DNA of 29,517 nt from the NCBI GenBank assembly GCA_035637455.1, contig DASPXE010000324.1, forward strand, positions 1-29,517. The letters are read 5' to 3'. Each line of letters begins with the position of its first letter. Positions within the stretch are counted from its first letter, which is position 1. Source of the stretch: 20CM-4-69-16 sp035637455. GTDB lineage: Bacteria > Gemmatimonadota > Gemmatimonadetes > Gemmatimonadales > GWC2-71-9. The notes under the pieces were generated by a model, which was not told where the DNA came from, did no database searches, and saw nothing but the letters and a program-made list of their open reading frames with translations. Both the position numbers and the translations under genes were made by a program. This document shows positions 8,001 to 15,354 of the stretch, one piece after another.

Positions 8001-8948
8001 GTGCACGGCGTCGAGCGCCGCGACGCGGCCGCTCATCGCCGCCGAGCCGATATTGCGGGCCCCCAAGCCGGAGATCGTTTCAGAGTCGAGCTTCACCGGC
8101 GCGGCTTGCTGGGTCGCCTGCAGGAAGAACGTGGCCTCGTGTAACGACGGCTTCTTGGTCTCGGGCTTCTTGGTCTCGGGCTTCTTGGTCTCGGGAGGCT
8201 TGGCCGGTGCCAACGGCGTCGCGCCTGCCACGGGCTTCGCGAAGCGCTGATCGTCGATCGCGACGTTGGCCTCGATCTTCTCGAACGTGATCTTCTGTTT
8301 GTTGTCGCTCCCTTTAACGTTGCTCTCCATCGAGTACGGCAGGTACCAGCCCGCGACCTTCTTGTAGTCGCCCAGCGAGGTCTCGAACTCCTGCTCCGCC
8401 CCCCGGATCATGCGCTTCATCTCGATCTTGATGGGGACGTAATAGTCGCTGTCCATGTAGTAGTACCGCACGTCGCCGCTGGCGAGCGTCACCTTGAGCT
8501 TGAAGGCGTCGGTGCCCTCGACCTGATCGGTGCCCACGAACTCGACCTTGTTCCCCTTCTGCTGGTAATTCACGAGCGGTTCGTCGAAGTCGGCGTCCTC
8601 CACGATCTGCTTCATTTCCTCTTCGCTCAGCGCCTCGGGATCCTTCTTCCCCTGCCACGGCTCGATCTTCCATCCGGTCTTGCCGTCGTACGCATTGACC
8701 CCGGTCATGCCTTGCAGCGCGAACTCCTCCCGCACTTTGGTCGGGCGCTTGTTCTCCTGGAGCACGGCCGCCTCGAACCCGCCGCCACCGGTGAACTTGC
8801 CGGTGCGGCGCAGCGTCGTCACGGCCTGGATCTTGTCCATCCCGCCGACGGTCTTCACATACTTGGCGATGATCTCGTCGGCGGTCTGCGCCGAGAGCGG
8901 CGTCGCGAGGAGCGCCAGCCCGGCCAGTCTCAGCATCACATTTCGCAT
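5025..8948 (-). CDS. Secreted LolA-like domain fused to a sortilin/VPS10-type BNR propeller
   Basis: This is a 1307-residue exported protein. The ATG at 8948 is chosen because it gives a clean signal peptide (MRNVMLRLAGLALLATPLSAQ) with GAGG 7 nt upstream. Residues ~20-240 resemble a LolA/outer-membrane lipoprotein-sorting fold (ADEIIAKYVKTVGGMDKI start, later YYYMDSDYYVPIKIE). A Lys/Pro linker follows (~252-266, three copies of KKPET). From ~285 to ~1000 there are about ten Asp-box/BNR motifs such as TTDGGKTWVKV, STDGGRSFSNI and TRDGGKTWTNV, as in sortilin-like ten-bladed propellers often named glycosyl hydrolases without proof of activity. The C-terminal ~300 residues contain a strand-rich module and a helical end. 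It is last in a likely operon, 49 bp after the previous gene. The function is probably extracellular or periplasmic binding. Confidence 0.88.
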   Translation of the reverse strand: MRNVMLRLAGLALLATPLSAQTADEIIAKYVKTVGGMDKIQAVTTLRRTGKFTGGGGFEAAVLQENKRPTKVREEFALQGMTGVNAYDGKTGWKIEPWQGKKDPEALSEEEMKQIVEDADFDEPLVNYQQKGNKVEFVGTDQVEGTDAFKLKVTLASGDVRYYYMDSDYYVPIKIEMKRMIRGAEQEFETSLGDYKKVAGWYLPYSMESNVKGSDNKQKITFEKIEANVAIDDQRFAKPVAGATPLAPAKPPETKKPETKKPETKKPSLHEATFFLQATQQAAPVKLDSETISGLGARNIGSAAMSGRVAALDAVHEGERLTVYIGAASGGVWKSVNGGTTFKPVFDKQPVQSIGAITVDPKNPKVVWVGTGEAWTRNSVSIGDGIYKSVDGGDNWTNLGLKESERIAKIVVDPSETNTVYVCVPGKLWSDSDERGVYKTTDGGKTWVKVLKGSNLSTGCSMLSLDPTNPKTIFAGMWDFRRKGWTFRSGGDGPNAPSGSGLFKSSDGGASWTELSSAKGLPSKPWGRVAVAVAPSKPSVVYAFIEAQVPTNGLYRSDDGGQTWEARDRSQAMIWRPFYFANLIVDPKNENRIYKPDGPLIVSTDGGRSFSNISGGAHGDFHDVWIDPSNTDHLITGDDGGVWYSYDAANKWWKADNLPISQFYHVSVDMDRPYHVYGGLQDNSSWVGESEYPGGVTSSRWENMYGGDGFWMFVDPTDPDYLYAEYQGGEIARVNRKTHETRNIRPLPQYKEGKLRFNWNTPIHVSPTKSGTIYLGAQVLFRSRDFGQTWERVSPDLTTNDPEKQKQEQSGGVTVDNSSAEMHTTIFAISESPKNPDVVWAGTDDGNVQVTRDGGKTWTNVVANIRGLPKNAWVSSLEAGHFDAGTVYATFDVHTFGDMRPYAYSSTDFGKTWSPLVAPDSPVRGYAHVVKEDLVDRQLLFLGTEFGLWVSIDGGAHWAHYKGGDLPSVAVRDLAIHPRDHDLVIATHGRGIWIVDDITPLRALTPEALASNVVFLPARSTVQRVSASGGWANGDAAFVGPNPPGDAVITYYQKKRHIFGDLKIEVFDQGGRLMGTVPSSKRRGLNRVMWSMRLKAPKVPTAASAAFGAAFGPRVLPGTYTVKMTKDKEVYSTPLVIVADGRTKHTAADRQAEFDLAMKLAGVLADMTFAVERMNGVRLALDERAAQLPAKDALAPRLRAASATADELRKKIVATKEGGMITGEERLRENLTDLYGNVVFYDGRPSQTQVERTEAIARELADVIKDFDAWAAKELDGLNSALARKRLEPIRLLTRQQWEAKDVAAQE
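8151..8195 (-). repeat. Three exact 15-bp tandem copies (KKPET linker)
   Basis: The 15-mer cttcttggtctcggg occurs three times head to tail without a mismatch. On the coding strand it encodes the Lys-Pro-Glu-Thr linker between the LolA-like and propeller domains. Perfect identity, including silent positions, points to recent slippage or copy-number change. The length is a multiple of three, so the frame tolerates expansion. Confidence 0.9.
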
Positions 8949-8997
8949 GGAGGTGCCTCGATCGAAGATGACGATCCGACATCCGCGCTGACGCAAG

Positions 8998-9438
8998 CTA
9001 CTCTGCTTCCTCGGCCTCCGCCTGTCGCAGCTCGCGCTGCAGCGGGTGACGCCGCGACAGCACGACGAAGGTGAGCACGGCGCCTACCAGGTTGCCGCCC
9101 AGGATCCGGACCCACGCCAGCTGCCCCAGACCGACGTGTGCCAGAATCACGGTGAGCATCACGAACCCGAACTCGAGGATGAAAAAGACGAATGCGGCGC
9201 CGAACAGCAGGGCCGGCTCACGCGCCGCGCGGTGCACCACCGCCGCCGCGGCCAAACCATACGCCAGGCAGAGCGCGTAGTGGAGCACGGTGAACGGCGC
9301 GATGCCGCCGAGCACCGCAAAGGTCCGGAACGGCTGACCCGCGATCGCGTCGACGATGGCCAACCAGAGCCAGATGCTCGTCGCCACGACCAGACCGAGC
9401 AGCACGCCTTCGCGCAGTGAGTGACGGCTTCGTGGCAT
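8998..9438 (-). CDS. Hypothetical four-helix membrane protein
   Basis: This is a 146-residue protein with four predicted membrane segments: LLGLVVATSIWLWLAIV, IAPFTVLHYALCLAYGLAAA, LLFGAAFVFFILEFGFVMLTVIL and VRILGGNLVGAVLTFVVL. It has a basic N-terminus (MPRSRH) and a charged C-terminal tail ending in Glu/Ala. I do not recognise the family. It lies between a CopD-like membrane gene and the LolA/BNR fusion gene, all on the minus strand with short gaps, so the three are probably co-transcribed. No clear Shine-Dalgarno site precedes the ATG. Translation may be coupled to the small reading frame that ends 9 nt upstream. Confidence 0.65.
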   Translation of the reverse strand: MPRSRHSLREGVLLGLVVATSIWLWLAIVDAIAGQPFRTFAVLGGIAPFTVLHYALCLAYGLAAAAVVHRAAREPALLFGAAFVFFILEFGFVMLTVILAHVGLGQLAWVRILGGNLVGAVLTFVVLSRRHPLQRELRQAEAEEAE

Positions 9439-9447
9439 GATAGGAAT

Positions 9448-9510
9448 TTAGGCCTGCTGCCGGATGAGCTGCCAGGCCGTCTCCACTGTGCCGTCCGCGA
9501 TGTCGGTCAT
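9448..9510 (-). CDS. Possible 20-residue small ORF (MTDIADGTVETAWQLIRQQA)
   Basis: An ATG follows the TGA of the CopD-like gene without any gap (TGAATG at 9513-9508). It opens a 20-codon frame ending in TAA at 9448-9450, 9 nt before the next gene. The peptide is a plausible amphipathic helix. The tight placement suggests stop-start re-initiation within an operon, but so short a frame may be chance or the remnant of a gene. I know no family for it. Confidence 0.25.
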   Translation of the reverse strand: MTDIADGTVETAWQLIRQQA

Positions 9511-9963
9511 TCAGACGTAACGGGCGACCGCCATCGCTGCGGCCAGGAGGAGGAGCAGCGCCACGGCCTTCCCCACGGCGGCGCCGCGAGCCCGGAGCCG
9601 CTGGATCTCCGTCTGATCGCTAGACGCCGCGGCTCGCGTCATCGCCGACCGCATCACCGTGATACCCAAGAGAAACGCGAGTACGGCCGCCGCGCCGCCG
9701 ATCCCAAACATGAAGCCGACGCGCGTAGCCATCATGCCGGCGAAGCCGCCGTAGAAGCGCTGGTACAGCCACATCCCCGAGACCAGCGTGCCCAGGGCAA
9801 TGAGCGGCGTCACGAGCATGACGCCCCGGCGCTGCAACGCCGTCATGACTTTCCCACCCTCCGGACCTACGTCCCGAACGGCGGGCGTCAGGAAGATCAC
9901 CGTGAATGCCATCATGCCGACCCACACAGCGCCAAACACGACGTGAACGAGGCGAAGCACCAC
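9511..9963 (-). CDS. CopD-like / DUF-type four-helix inner membrane protein
   Basis: This is a 150-residue membrane protein. Its N-terminal helix starts LVHVVFGAVWVGMMAFTV, with a buried His followed by a Trp-Val-Gly, which is typical of CopD-type and related families. Three more hydrophobic segments follow (MLVTPLIALGTLVSGMWLY, VGFMFGIGGAAAVLAFLLGI, VALLLLLAAAMAVARYV), separated by short charged loops. CopD proteins are implicated in copper uptake across the inner membrane, but small relatives like this one are common and uncharacterised, so copper transport is only a hypothesis. The start is a GTG pair with weak ribosome-binding potential. It is the first gene of the probable minus-strand operon and is divergent from the PQQ dehydrogenase gene, with about 220 bp between them. 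Confidence 0.6.
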   Translation of the reverse strand: MVLRLVHVVFGAVWVGMMAFTVIFLTPAVRDVGPEGGKVMTALQRRGVMLVTPLIALGTLVSGMWLYQRFYGGFAGMMATRVGFMFGIGGAAAVLAFLLGITVMRSAMTRAAASSDQTEIQRLRARGAAVGKAVALLLLLAAAMAVARYV

Positions 9964-10185
9964 CCGGCTCAGTTGGCGGGTCGTGGTGTGGCCCGGACGC
10001 CATAGGCGCTACCGCAACAGGGCGGAAATTGTGGCGTGGACGCAGCGTTCAGCCTGACGCCTTCGCCCCCGAGCCAGCGGGAAATGGTGCTCCGGACATG
10101 ACTTGCCGATCACACCCATCCCCATAAAGTGTCGCCCGAGACTTGCGGCGTCGGCGCCGCGGCCACGACGCGGAGGATGCTCGGT

Positions 10186-12210
10186 TTGAAACGAATCGGG
10201 CTGGTCCTGAGTGCCATGCTCGGTGGTGCGGCAACCGGGGCGTGGCGTGCAGGCGACGGCTCCGCCCCCTCCCCGGCCCTCCAGCCGGTGTTCACGGTGG
10301 ATCAAGCCCGTCAGGGCCGCCAGGTCTACGGCGCCTCCTGCGCTACGTGCCACGGCGCGGCGCTCGAGGGCACGGCTGCGCCGGCGCTGGCCGGCCCGGC
10401 ATTCCTCCGCCGCTGGCGGGCCCCCGAGCGCAGCGCAGCGGATTTGTTCTACGTGCTGCAAACCTCCATGCCCAAGCTATCGATGGGCTCGCTCGCGCGT
10501 GACGACTACGCTGCCGTATTCGCGTATCTACTGCAACGCAACGGCCTGCCCGCCGGGCCACAGCGATTCGACGCCTCAGACAGCCTGCTCCGCATGATTC
10601 GCTTCGATCGGCTCGCCACCACCACGACGCCCGACCCGCTGCCGGCACGCGAGTTCGTCAAGGGCGAGCGGGCGCGCCCGCTCGGCGCTGGGCCGAGCCA
10701 GGCCGAGCTCACGAGCCCCGACGCGGCCGACTGGTTGTATCACACGGGCAACCTGTCGGGCACACGTTACTCGACGCTCGCACAGCTCACCCGGGCCAAC
10801 GTCGCACGCCTCGCCGTCGCCTGCGTCTTTCAAGCCGGCTCCAGCGAGACCTTCCAAACCGGGCCGGTGGTGTATCACGGCGTGATGTATCTGACGACGA
10901 CGCGCGCGACGCTGGCGATCGACGCCGCCACCTGCCATCCCCGGTGGCGTCATACCTGGCAGCCGCAAGACTACGAGCTGTGGCCGATGAATCGCGGCGT
11001 GGCGCTCGAGCGGGGGTACGTGGTCCGCGGCACGGCCGACGGCTATCTGTTGGCGCTCGACGCCCGCGACGGCACGTTGCTCTGGGCACGGCACGTCGCC
11101 GATCCGGAGGCAGGCGAGACGATCACCATGAGCCCGCTCGTGTACGGGGACGTGGTGGTGATCGGGCCGGCCGGCGGCGAGAACAGTATCCGGGGATGGA
11201 TCGGAGCCTTCCAGCTCGCCGACGGCAAACCGCTGTGGCGGTTCAACACGGTTCCCCGTCCCGGCGAGCCTGGGGCGGAGACCTGGGCGAACCCCACCGG
11301 CACTCCCCAGGGCGGCGGGGCGGTTTGGACGCCGCTGGCGCTCGATCCGACCAAGGGGGAATTGTACGTGGCGGTCACGAACCCCGCCCCAGACCTCGCG
11401 GGTCATCTCCGGCCGGGGAGGAATCTCTACACCAATGCCCTCGTCGCCCTCGACCTGCACGCCGGCACGCTGCGGTGGTACGACCAGCTGCTGCCGAACG
11501 ATGCGCACGATTGGGACCTGACCCAAGTTTCCCCACTGTTCCACGAGACGGTCGGCGGCCGGGAGCGCGACCTGGTCGCGGCCACGGGCAAGCACGGGGT
11601 CCTCACGGTGGTCGATCGGGACACGCACGAGCGGCTGTACGAGGTGCCCATCACGACCCGCCTGAACGTCGACGTGCCCGTGGGTCGGGAGCCCGTCAGA
11701 GTTTGCCCCGGCATCCACGGTGGAGTGGAATGGAACGGGCCGGCGTACGATCCGCGCACGCACCTGCTGTACGTGCCGGCGGTCGACTGGTGTGGCACGT
11801 TCCGGGCGAGCGAAACCGCTCGTTACGTGCCTGGCGAGCAGTACTTGGGCGGCGTGTTCGTAGCCGACTCCGCCACGCAAGCGAAAGGGTGGCTCACAGC
11901 AGTGGACGCCGCGCGCGGCACGGTGCGGTGGCGCTACCGGTCCGCGCGGCCGTTGGTCGCGGGCGTCACCGCCACGGCGGGCGGGGTGGTGTTCACCGGC
12001 GAGCTGACCGGAGACTTCGTCGCGCTCGACGCCGCAACGGGAAGCGAGCTGTACCGGTTCTACACGGGCGCGGGGGTCCTGGGCGGCGTCGTGACGTACG
12101 CCGTGAACGGCCGGCAATACGTCGCGGCCGCGTCAGGGGGCGGCTCGTTCAACTTCGGCCGCGAGGGCTCACCCACCATCCTGGTCTTTGCGCTGCCCGC
12201 GCGGCCCTAG
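10186..12210 (+). CDS. Secreted cytochrome c-PQQ-dependent dehydrogenase (quinohemoprotein)
   Basis: This is a periplasmic quinoprotein that would oxidise an alcohol or sugar using PQQ and pass electrons to its own heme. With a TTG start at 10186 (GGAGG at 10172-10176, 9 nt upstream) it is 674 residues with a signal peptide beginning MKRIGLVLSAMLGG. An ATG at 10177 abuts the GGAGG, and a GTG at 10129 has no site. A c-type heme motif CATCH lies near residue 52, with a likely axial Met in MPKLSMGSL. The PQQ propeller follows from about residue 180 to the end, with family landmarks such as WLYHTGNLSGTRYSTLAQ, NPTGTPQGGG, TNPAPDL, ALDLHAGTLRWYDQ and HDWDLTQVSP. The heme is N-terminal, whereas classical type II alcohol dehydrogenases carry it at the C-terminus. 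The substrate is not predictable from sequence. Confidence 0.9.
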   Translation: MKRIGLVLSAMLGGAATGAWRAGDGSAPSPALQPVFTVDQARQGRQVYGASCATCHGAALEGTAAPALAGPAFLRRWRAPERSAADLFYVLQTSMPKLSMGSLARDDYAAVFAYLLQRNGLPAGPQRFDASDSLLRMIRFDRLATTTTPDPLPAREFVKGERARPLGAGPSQAELTSPDAADWLYHTGNLSGTRYSTLAQLTRANVARLAVACVFQAGSSETFQTGPVVYHGVMYLTTTRATLAIDAATCHPRWRHTWQPQDYELWPMNRGVALERGYVVRGTADGYLLALDARDGTLLWARHVADPEAGETITMSPLVYGDVVVIGPAGGENSIRGWIGAFQLADGKPLWRFNTVPRPGEPGAETWANPTGTPQGGGAVWTPLALDPTKGELYVAVTNPAPDLAGHLRPGRNLYTNALVALDLHAGTLRWYDQLLPNDAHDWDLTQVSPLFHETVGGRERDLVAATGKHGVLTVVDRDTHERLYEVPITTRLNVDVPVGREPVRVCPGIHGGVEWNGPAYDPRTHLLYVPAVDWCGTFRASETARYVPGEQYLGGVFVADSATQAKGWLTAVDAARGTVRWRYRSARPLVAGVTATAGGVVFTGELTGDFVALDAATGSELYRFYTGAGVLGGVVTYAVNGRQYVAAASGGGSFNFGREGSPTILVFALPARP

Positions 12211-15200
12211 TCCGCCGGCACCTCGGCCGCTGCCGGGGCGCTGGTCCAGCGCTTCACCCGGGCCCCGACCCACGCGCCGAAGTCGTCGAGATAGGTGTAG
12301 ACCACGGGCACCACCACGAGCGTGAGCAGCGTCGAGGTAATCAGGCCGCCGATCACCGCGTGGGCCATCGGGGCCCGGAACTCCGACCCCGCGCCGAGCG
12401 CCAGGGCGGTCGGCAGCATGCCGAAGATCATCGCCAGGGTCGTCATCACGATCGGCCGCAGCCGCAGCTCGCCAGCGTCGATCAGCGCCTGGCGCCGGTC
12501 GCTGCCCCGGTCGCGCGCCTTGTTCGCGAAATCGACCAGCAGGATCGCGTTCTTCGTCACGAGCCCCATCAACATGATCACCCCGATCATGCTCATGATG
12601 TTGAACGTGCCGCGCGTCACCATCAGGGCGAGCATCACCCCGACGAGCGACAGCGGCAGCGAGAGCATGATCGCGAGCGGCTGCAGGAAGCTGCCGAACT
12701 GCGACGCGAGGATCAGGTAGATGAACACGATCGCGAGCGTCAGCGACTCGAGGATGTAGCCGACCGTCTCGATGAAGTCTTTCTGCTCGCCGCCGAAGTC
12801 GAAGCGGTAGCCCGGCGGGAGTTGCAGCCGCGCCAGCCGCAGCTGGACGTCCTTCATCACGTCGGTGAGCGGCCGCACCTGATAGTTGCCCTCGATGGTC
12901 GCCACGCGCTCCAGGTTCAGCCGCTTGATCTCGTTGGGCGCGCCGGACGGCCGGATCTCCGCCACCTGGCCGAGCGGCACCATCACGGGTGTGCCCGTGC
13001 GGCGGTCGATTTGGCTCGACGCGAGGGGGATGCCGGCGAGGTTCGCTGCCGTCTGACGCGCTTCGGGTGCGAGCCGCACCACCACGTCGTGCGCCAGTCC
13101 GGTTTCGTCCTCCCACGTCCCCGCCCTCTCGCCGGCGAGCACGGGGCGCAACGCGCTCCCGACCGCCCCCACCGAGAGGCCCACGTCCGCCGCCAGATCG
13201 CGATTCAGATCGACGGTAAATTCGGGCTTCCGCCCCTCGAGGCTCGAGCGTAAGTCCACCAGCCCGGGCACGTCACGAATCGCCGCCAGCGCCCGGTCCG
13301 ACATCTCCTGCAAGCGCGCCAGCTCGGCGCCCCGGAGGTTCAGCTGGATGGGCGACTGGCTGCCGCCGGCGGCGCCCAGTTGCACGATGCGCGCGCTCAC
13401 ACCCTGGAAGCGCGGCAGCACCTCACGCAGGTCCGTCTCGAGCTGTTGCTGCGTCCGCCGGCGCCGGCTTTTCGGGGTGAGCTTCACGTAGATCTGTCCC
13501 TTGTTGACCGCCTCGTTCTGCTGCGCGCCGCCGACTGTGGCGTAGGTGAGCGCCACCTCCGGCTGCGAGCCGAGATACGTCGCGATCTCGAGCGCCTTGC
13601 TCGACGTGTAGGCCACGGACGAGCCCACCGGGGTCTCGATCGAGAGCGCCGTCTGCTCGTTGTCGGAATTGGGCATGAACTGGCCGCCCACCAGGCCGAG
13701 CCCGAACAGGCTCATCGCGGCGACGAACGCTGCCACGGCGATGCCCATCGTCGCCACCCGGTGGTCGAGCGCCCACGCGATGACGCGCCGGTAGCGCTGC
13801 CCCAGGCCGTGGAACGACTCGTTGAACTTCACGAGCACCCGCCCGATGGGCCCGCGCGGTGCCCCGCCTTCCGCCTGGGGATCGTACCACAATGACGACA
13901 GCATCGGGTCGAGCGTGAAGGAGACGAACAGCGACACGAGCACCGCGAACGCCACCGTGATGCCGAACGGGAAGAAAAACCGTCCCACGATCCCCTTCAT
14001 GAACGCCACCGGAACGAACACGGCGATGACCGACAGGGTGGTAGCGAGCACCGCGAAGCCGATCTCGGCCGTTCCCTTCCGCGCCGCGGTGTAGTGATCT
14101 TCCCCGCGCTCCACGTGCCGCACGATGTTCTCTCGCACCACGATGGCGTCATCGATCAGGATTCCGATCGCGAGCGACAGCGCCATCAGCGTCATGATGT
14201 TGAGGGTAAACCCGAACGCGTAGATCGCCAGGAACGAGGCGATCACCGACACGGGCAGGGTCAGCCCCGTGATCACCGTCGACCGCCAGGAGTTGAGGAA
14301 CAGGAACACGATCAGCACCGTCAGAGCCGCGCCCTCGAGCAGCGTCTTCTGCACGTCGTCGACCGAGTTCCGGATCCAGGTGGAGTTGTCCTGCACCGTC
14401 GCGAGCGCGACGCCGTTCGGGAGCGTGGAGCCCAGCTCCTTGATCACGCCCTTCACGCCGTCCGCGACCACGACGGTGTTCGCGCCGGAGGTCTTGCGGA
14501 CCTCGAGCGCCACCGCCCGCTCGCCGTTCACGTAGGCCGCGTCGCGCGCTTCTTCCTGCGCGTCCTCGATCCGCGCCACCTGCCCCAGCCGGACGGGGAT
14601 CCCGTTGCGCGTCGTCACGATGAGCTTCGCGAAGTCCCCTGGATCACGGATCTTGCCGGCCACCCGCACGAGATTCTCGGCGTTGCCCTGCTCCACCCGG
14701 CCCGCCGGCACGTCGCCGTTCTCGCGCTCGACCGCGCGGGCCACCATGTCGGGCGAGATGCCCAGCGCGTGCATGCGGTCGGGAAGCAGCAGCACGTGGA
14801 TCTCGCGCTTCAGCCCTCCCACCACCGTGACGCTGCCGACGCCGGAGATGTTCTCGATACGCCGGCTCACGACTTCGTCGGCGAGCCGGGTGAGATCGCG
14901 CAGCTGCCACCCGCGGCCCCGCACCGAGAGGACGAAGATCGGCTGGTCGGACGGGTTGGCCCGCGAGATCACGGGCGGATCGATGTCCTCGGGCAGGTCC
15001 CGCCGAACTGCGTCGATCTTGGCGCGCACGTCTGCCTGGGCGTCCATGATCTTCGTGCCGAGGTTGAACAGCACGACGATGGTCGAGAAGCCCTCGGTCG
15101 ACGTCGATTGGATCTGCTTGACGCCTTCGACCGTGTTTACCTGCTCCTCGATCTTCTTCGTGACCTCGCGCTCCACCGATTGGGGGCTCGCCCCGGTGTA

Positions 15201-15350
15201 GCGCGTCTGGATCACGAGGAGCGGGAACTCCACGTCCGGAAACTGGTCGATGTTCAGCCGCCGGTACGAAAACAGCCCCAGCACCACGAGCGCCATGATC
15301 ATCATCGTGGCCAGGACGGGGCGCTTGATCGACAGATCGCTCAAGAACAC
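12207..15350 (-). CDS. RND efflux pump, inner-membrane permease (HAE1/AcrB type)
   Basis: This is a 1047-residue transporter with the full RND architecture: two repeats of six helices with two large periplasmic loops. It begins FLSDLSIKRPVLATMMIMAL. Helix 4 carries the proton-relay Asp pair (IGILIDDAIVVRENI) and helix 10 the matching Lys (VTKNAILLVDFANKA), the arrangement of proton-driven drug exporters. It is therefore of HAE1 type rather than the heavy-metal CzcA type. The GTG start at 15350 lies 4 nt after the adaptor stop with GGGGAGGG upstream. The 3' end overlaps the convergent PQQ dehydrogenase gene through a shared CTAG. It is last in the tetR-tolC-adaptor-pump operon. Substrates cannot be read from the sequence. 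Confidence 0.95.
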   Translation of the reverse strand: MFLSDLSIKRPVLATMMIMALVVLGLFSYRRLNIDQFPDVEFPLLVIQTRYTGASPQSVEREVTKKIEEQVNTVEGVKQIQSTSTEGFSTIVVLFNLGTKIMDAQADVRAKIDAVRRDLPEDIDPPVISRANPSDQPIFVLSVRGRGWQLRDLTRLADEVVSRRIENISGVGSVTVVGGLKREIHVLLLPDRMHALGISPDMVARAVERENGDVPAGRVEQGNAENLVRVAGKIRDPGDFAKLIVTTRNGIPVRLGQVARIEDAQEEARDAAYVNGERAVALEVRKTSGANTVVVADGVKGVIKELGSTLPNGVALATVQDNSTWIRNSVDDVQKTLLEGAALTVLIVFLFLNSWRSTVITGLTLPVSVIASFLAIYAFGFTLNIMTLMALSLAIGILIDDAIVVRENIVRHVERGEDHYTAARKGTAEIGFAVLATTLSVIAVFVPVAFMKGIVGRFFFPFGITVAFAVLVSLFVSFTLDPMLSSLWYDPQAEGGAPRGPIGRVLVKFNESFHGLGQRYRRVIAWALDHRVATMGIAVAAFVAAMSLFGLGLVGGQFMPNSDNEQTALSIETPVGSSVAYTSSKALEIATYLGSQPEVALTYATVGGAQQNEAVNKGQIYVKLTPKSRRRRTQQQLETDLREVLPRFQGVSARIVQLGAAGGSQSPIQLNLRGAELARLQEMSDRALAAIRDVPGLVDLRSSLEGRKPEFTVDLNRDLAADVGLSVGAVGSALRPVLAGERAGTWEDETGLAHDVVVRLAPEARQTAANLAGIPLASSQIDRRTGTPVMVPLGQVAEIRPSGAPNEIKRLNLERVATIEGNYQVRPLTDVMKDVQLRLARLQLPPGYRFDFGGEQKDFIETVGYILESLTLAIVFIYLILASQFGSFLQPLAIMLSLPLSLVGVMLALMVTRGTFNIMSMIGVIMLMGLVTKNAILLVDFANKARDRGSDRRQALIDAGELRLRPIVMTTLAMIFGMLPTALALGAGSEFRAPMAHAVIGGLITSTLLTLVVVPVVYTYLDDFGAWVGARVKRWTSAPAAAEVPAD

Positions 15351-15354
15351 GGGC

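Noticed and set aside
4926..8144. Long plus-strand open frame of more than 1000 codons opposite the LolA/BNR gene
   Set aside because: The translation is rich in Arg, His, Val and Asp without domain motifs, and the opposite strand encodes a clear signal peptide and about ten BNR motifs. High GC removes stops from the antisense frame.
10576..12117. Minus-strand open frame of 513 codons opposite the PQQ dehydrogenase
   Set aside because: It has no recognisable domains; the plus strand carries the heme and PQQ motifs. It is an antisense shadow.
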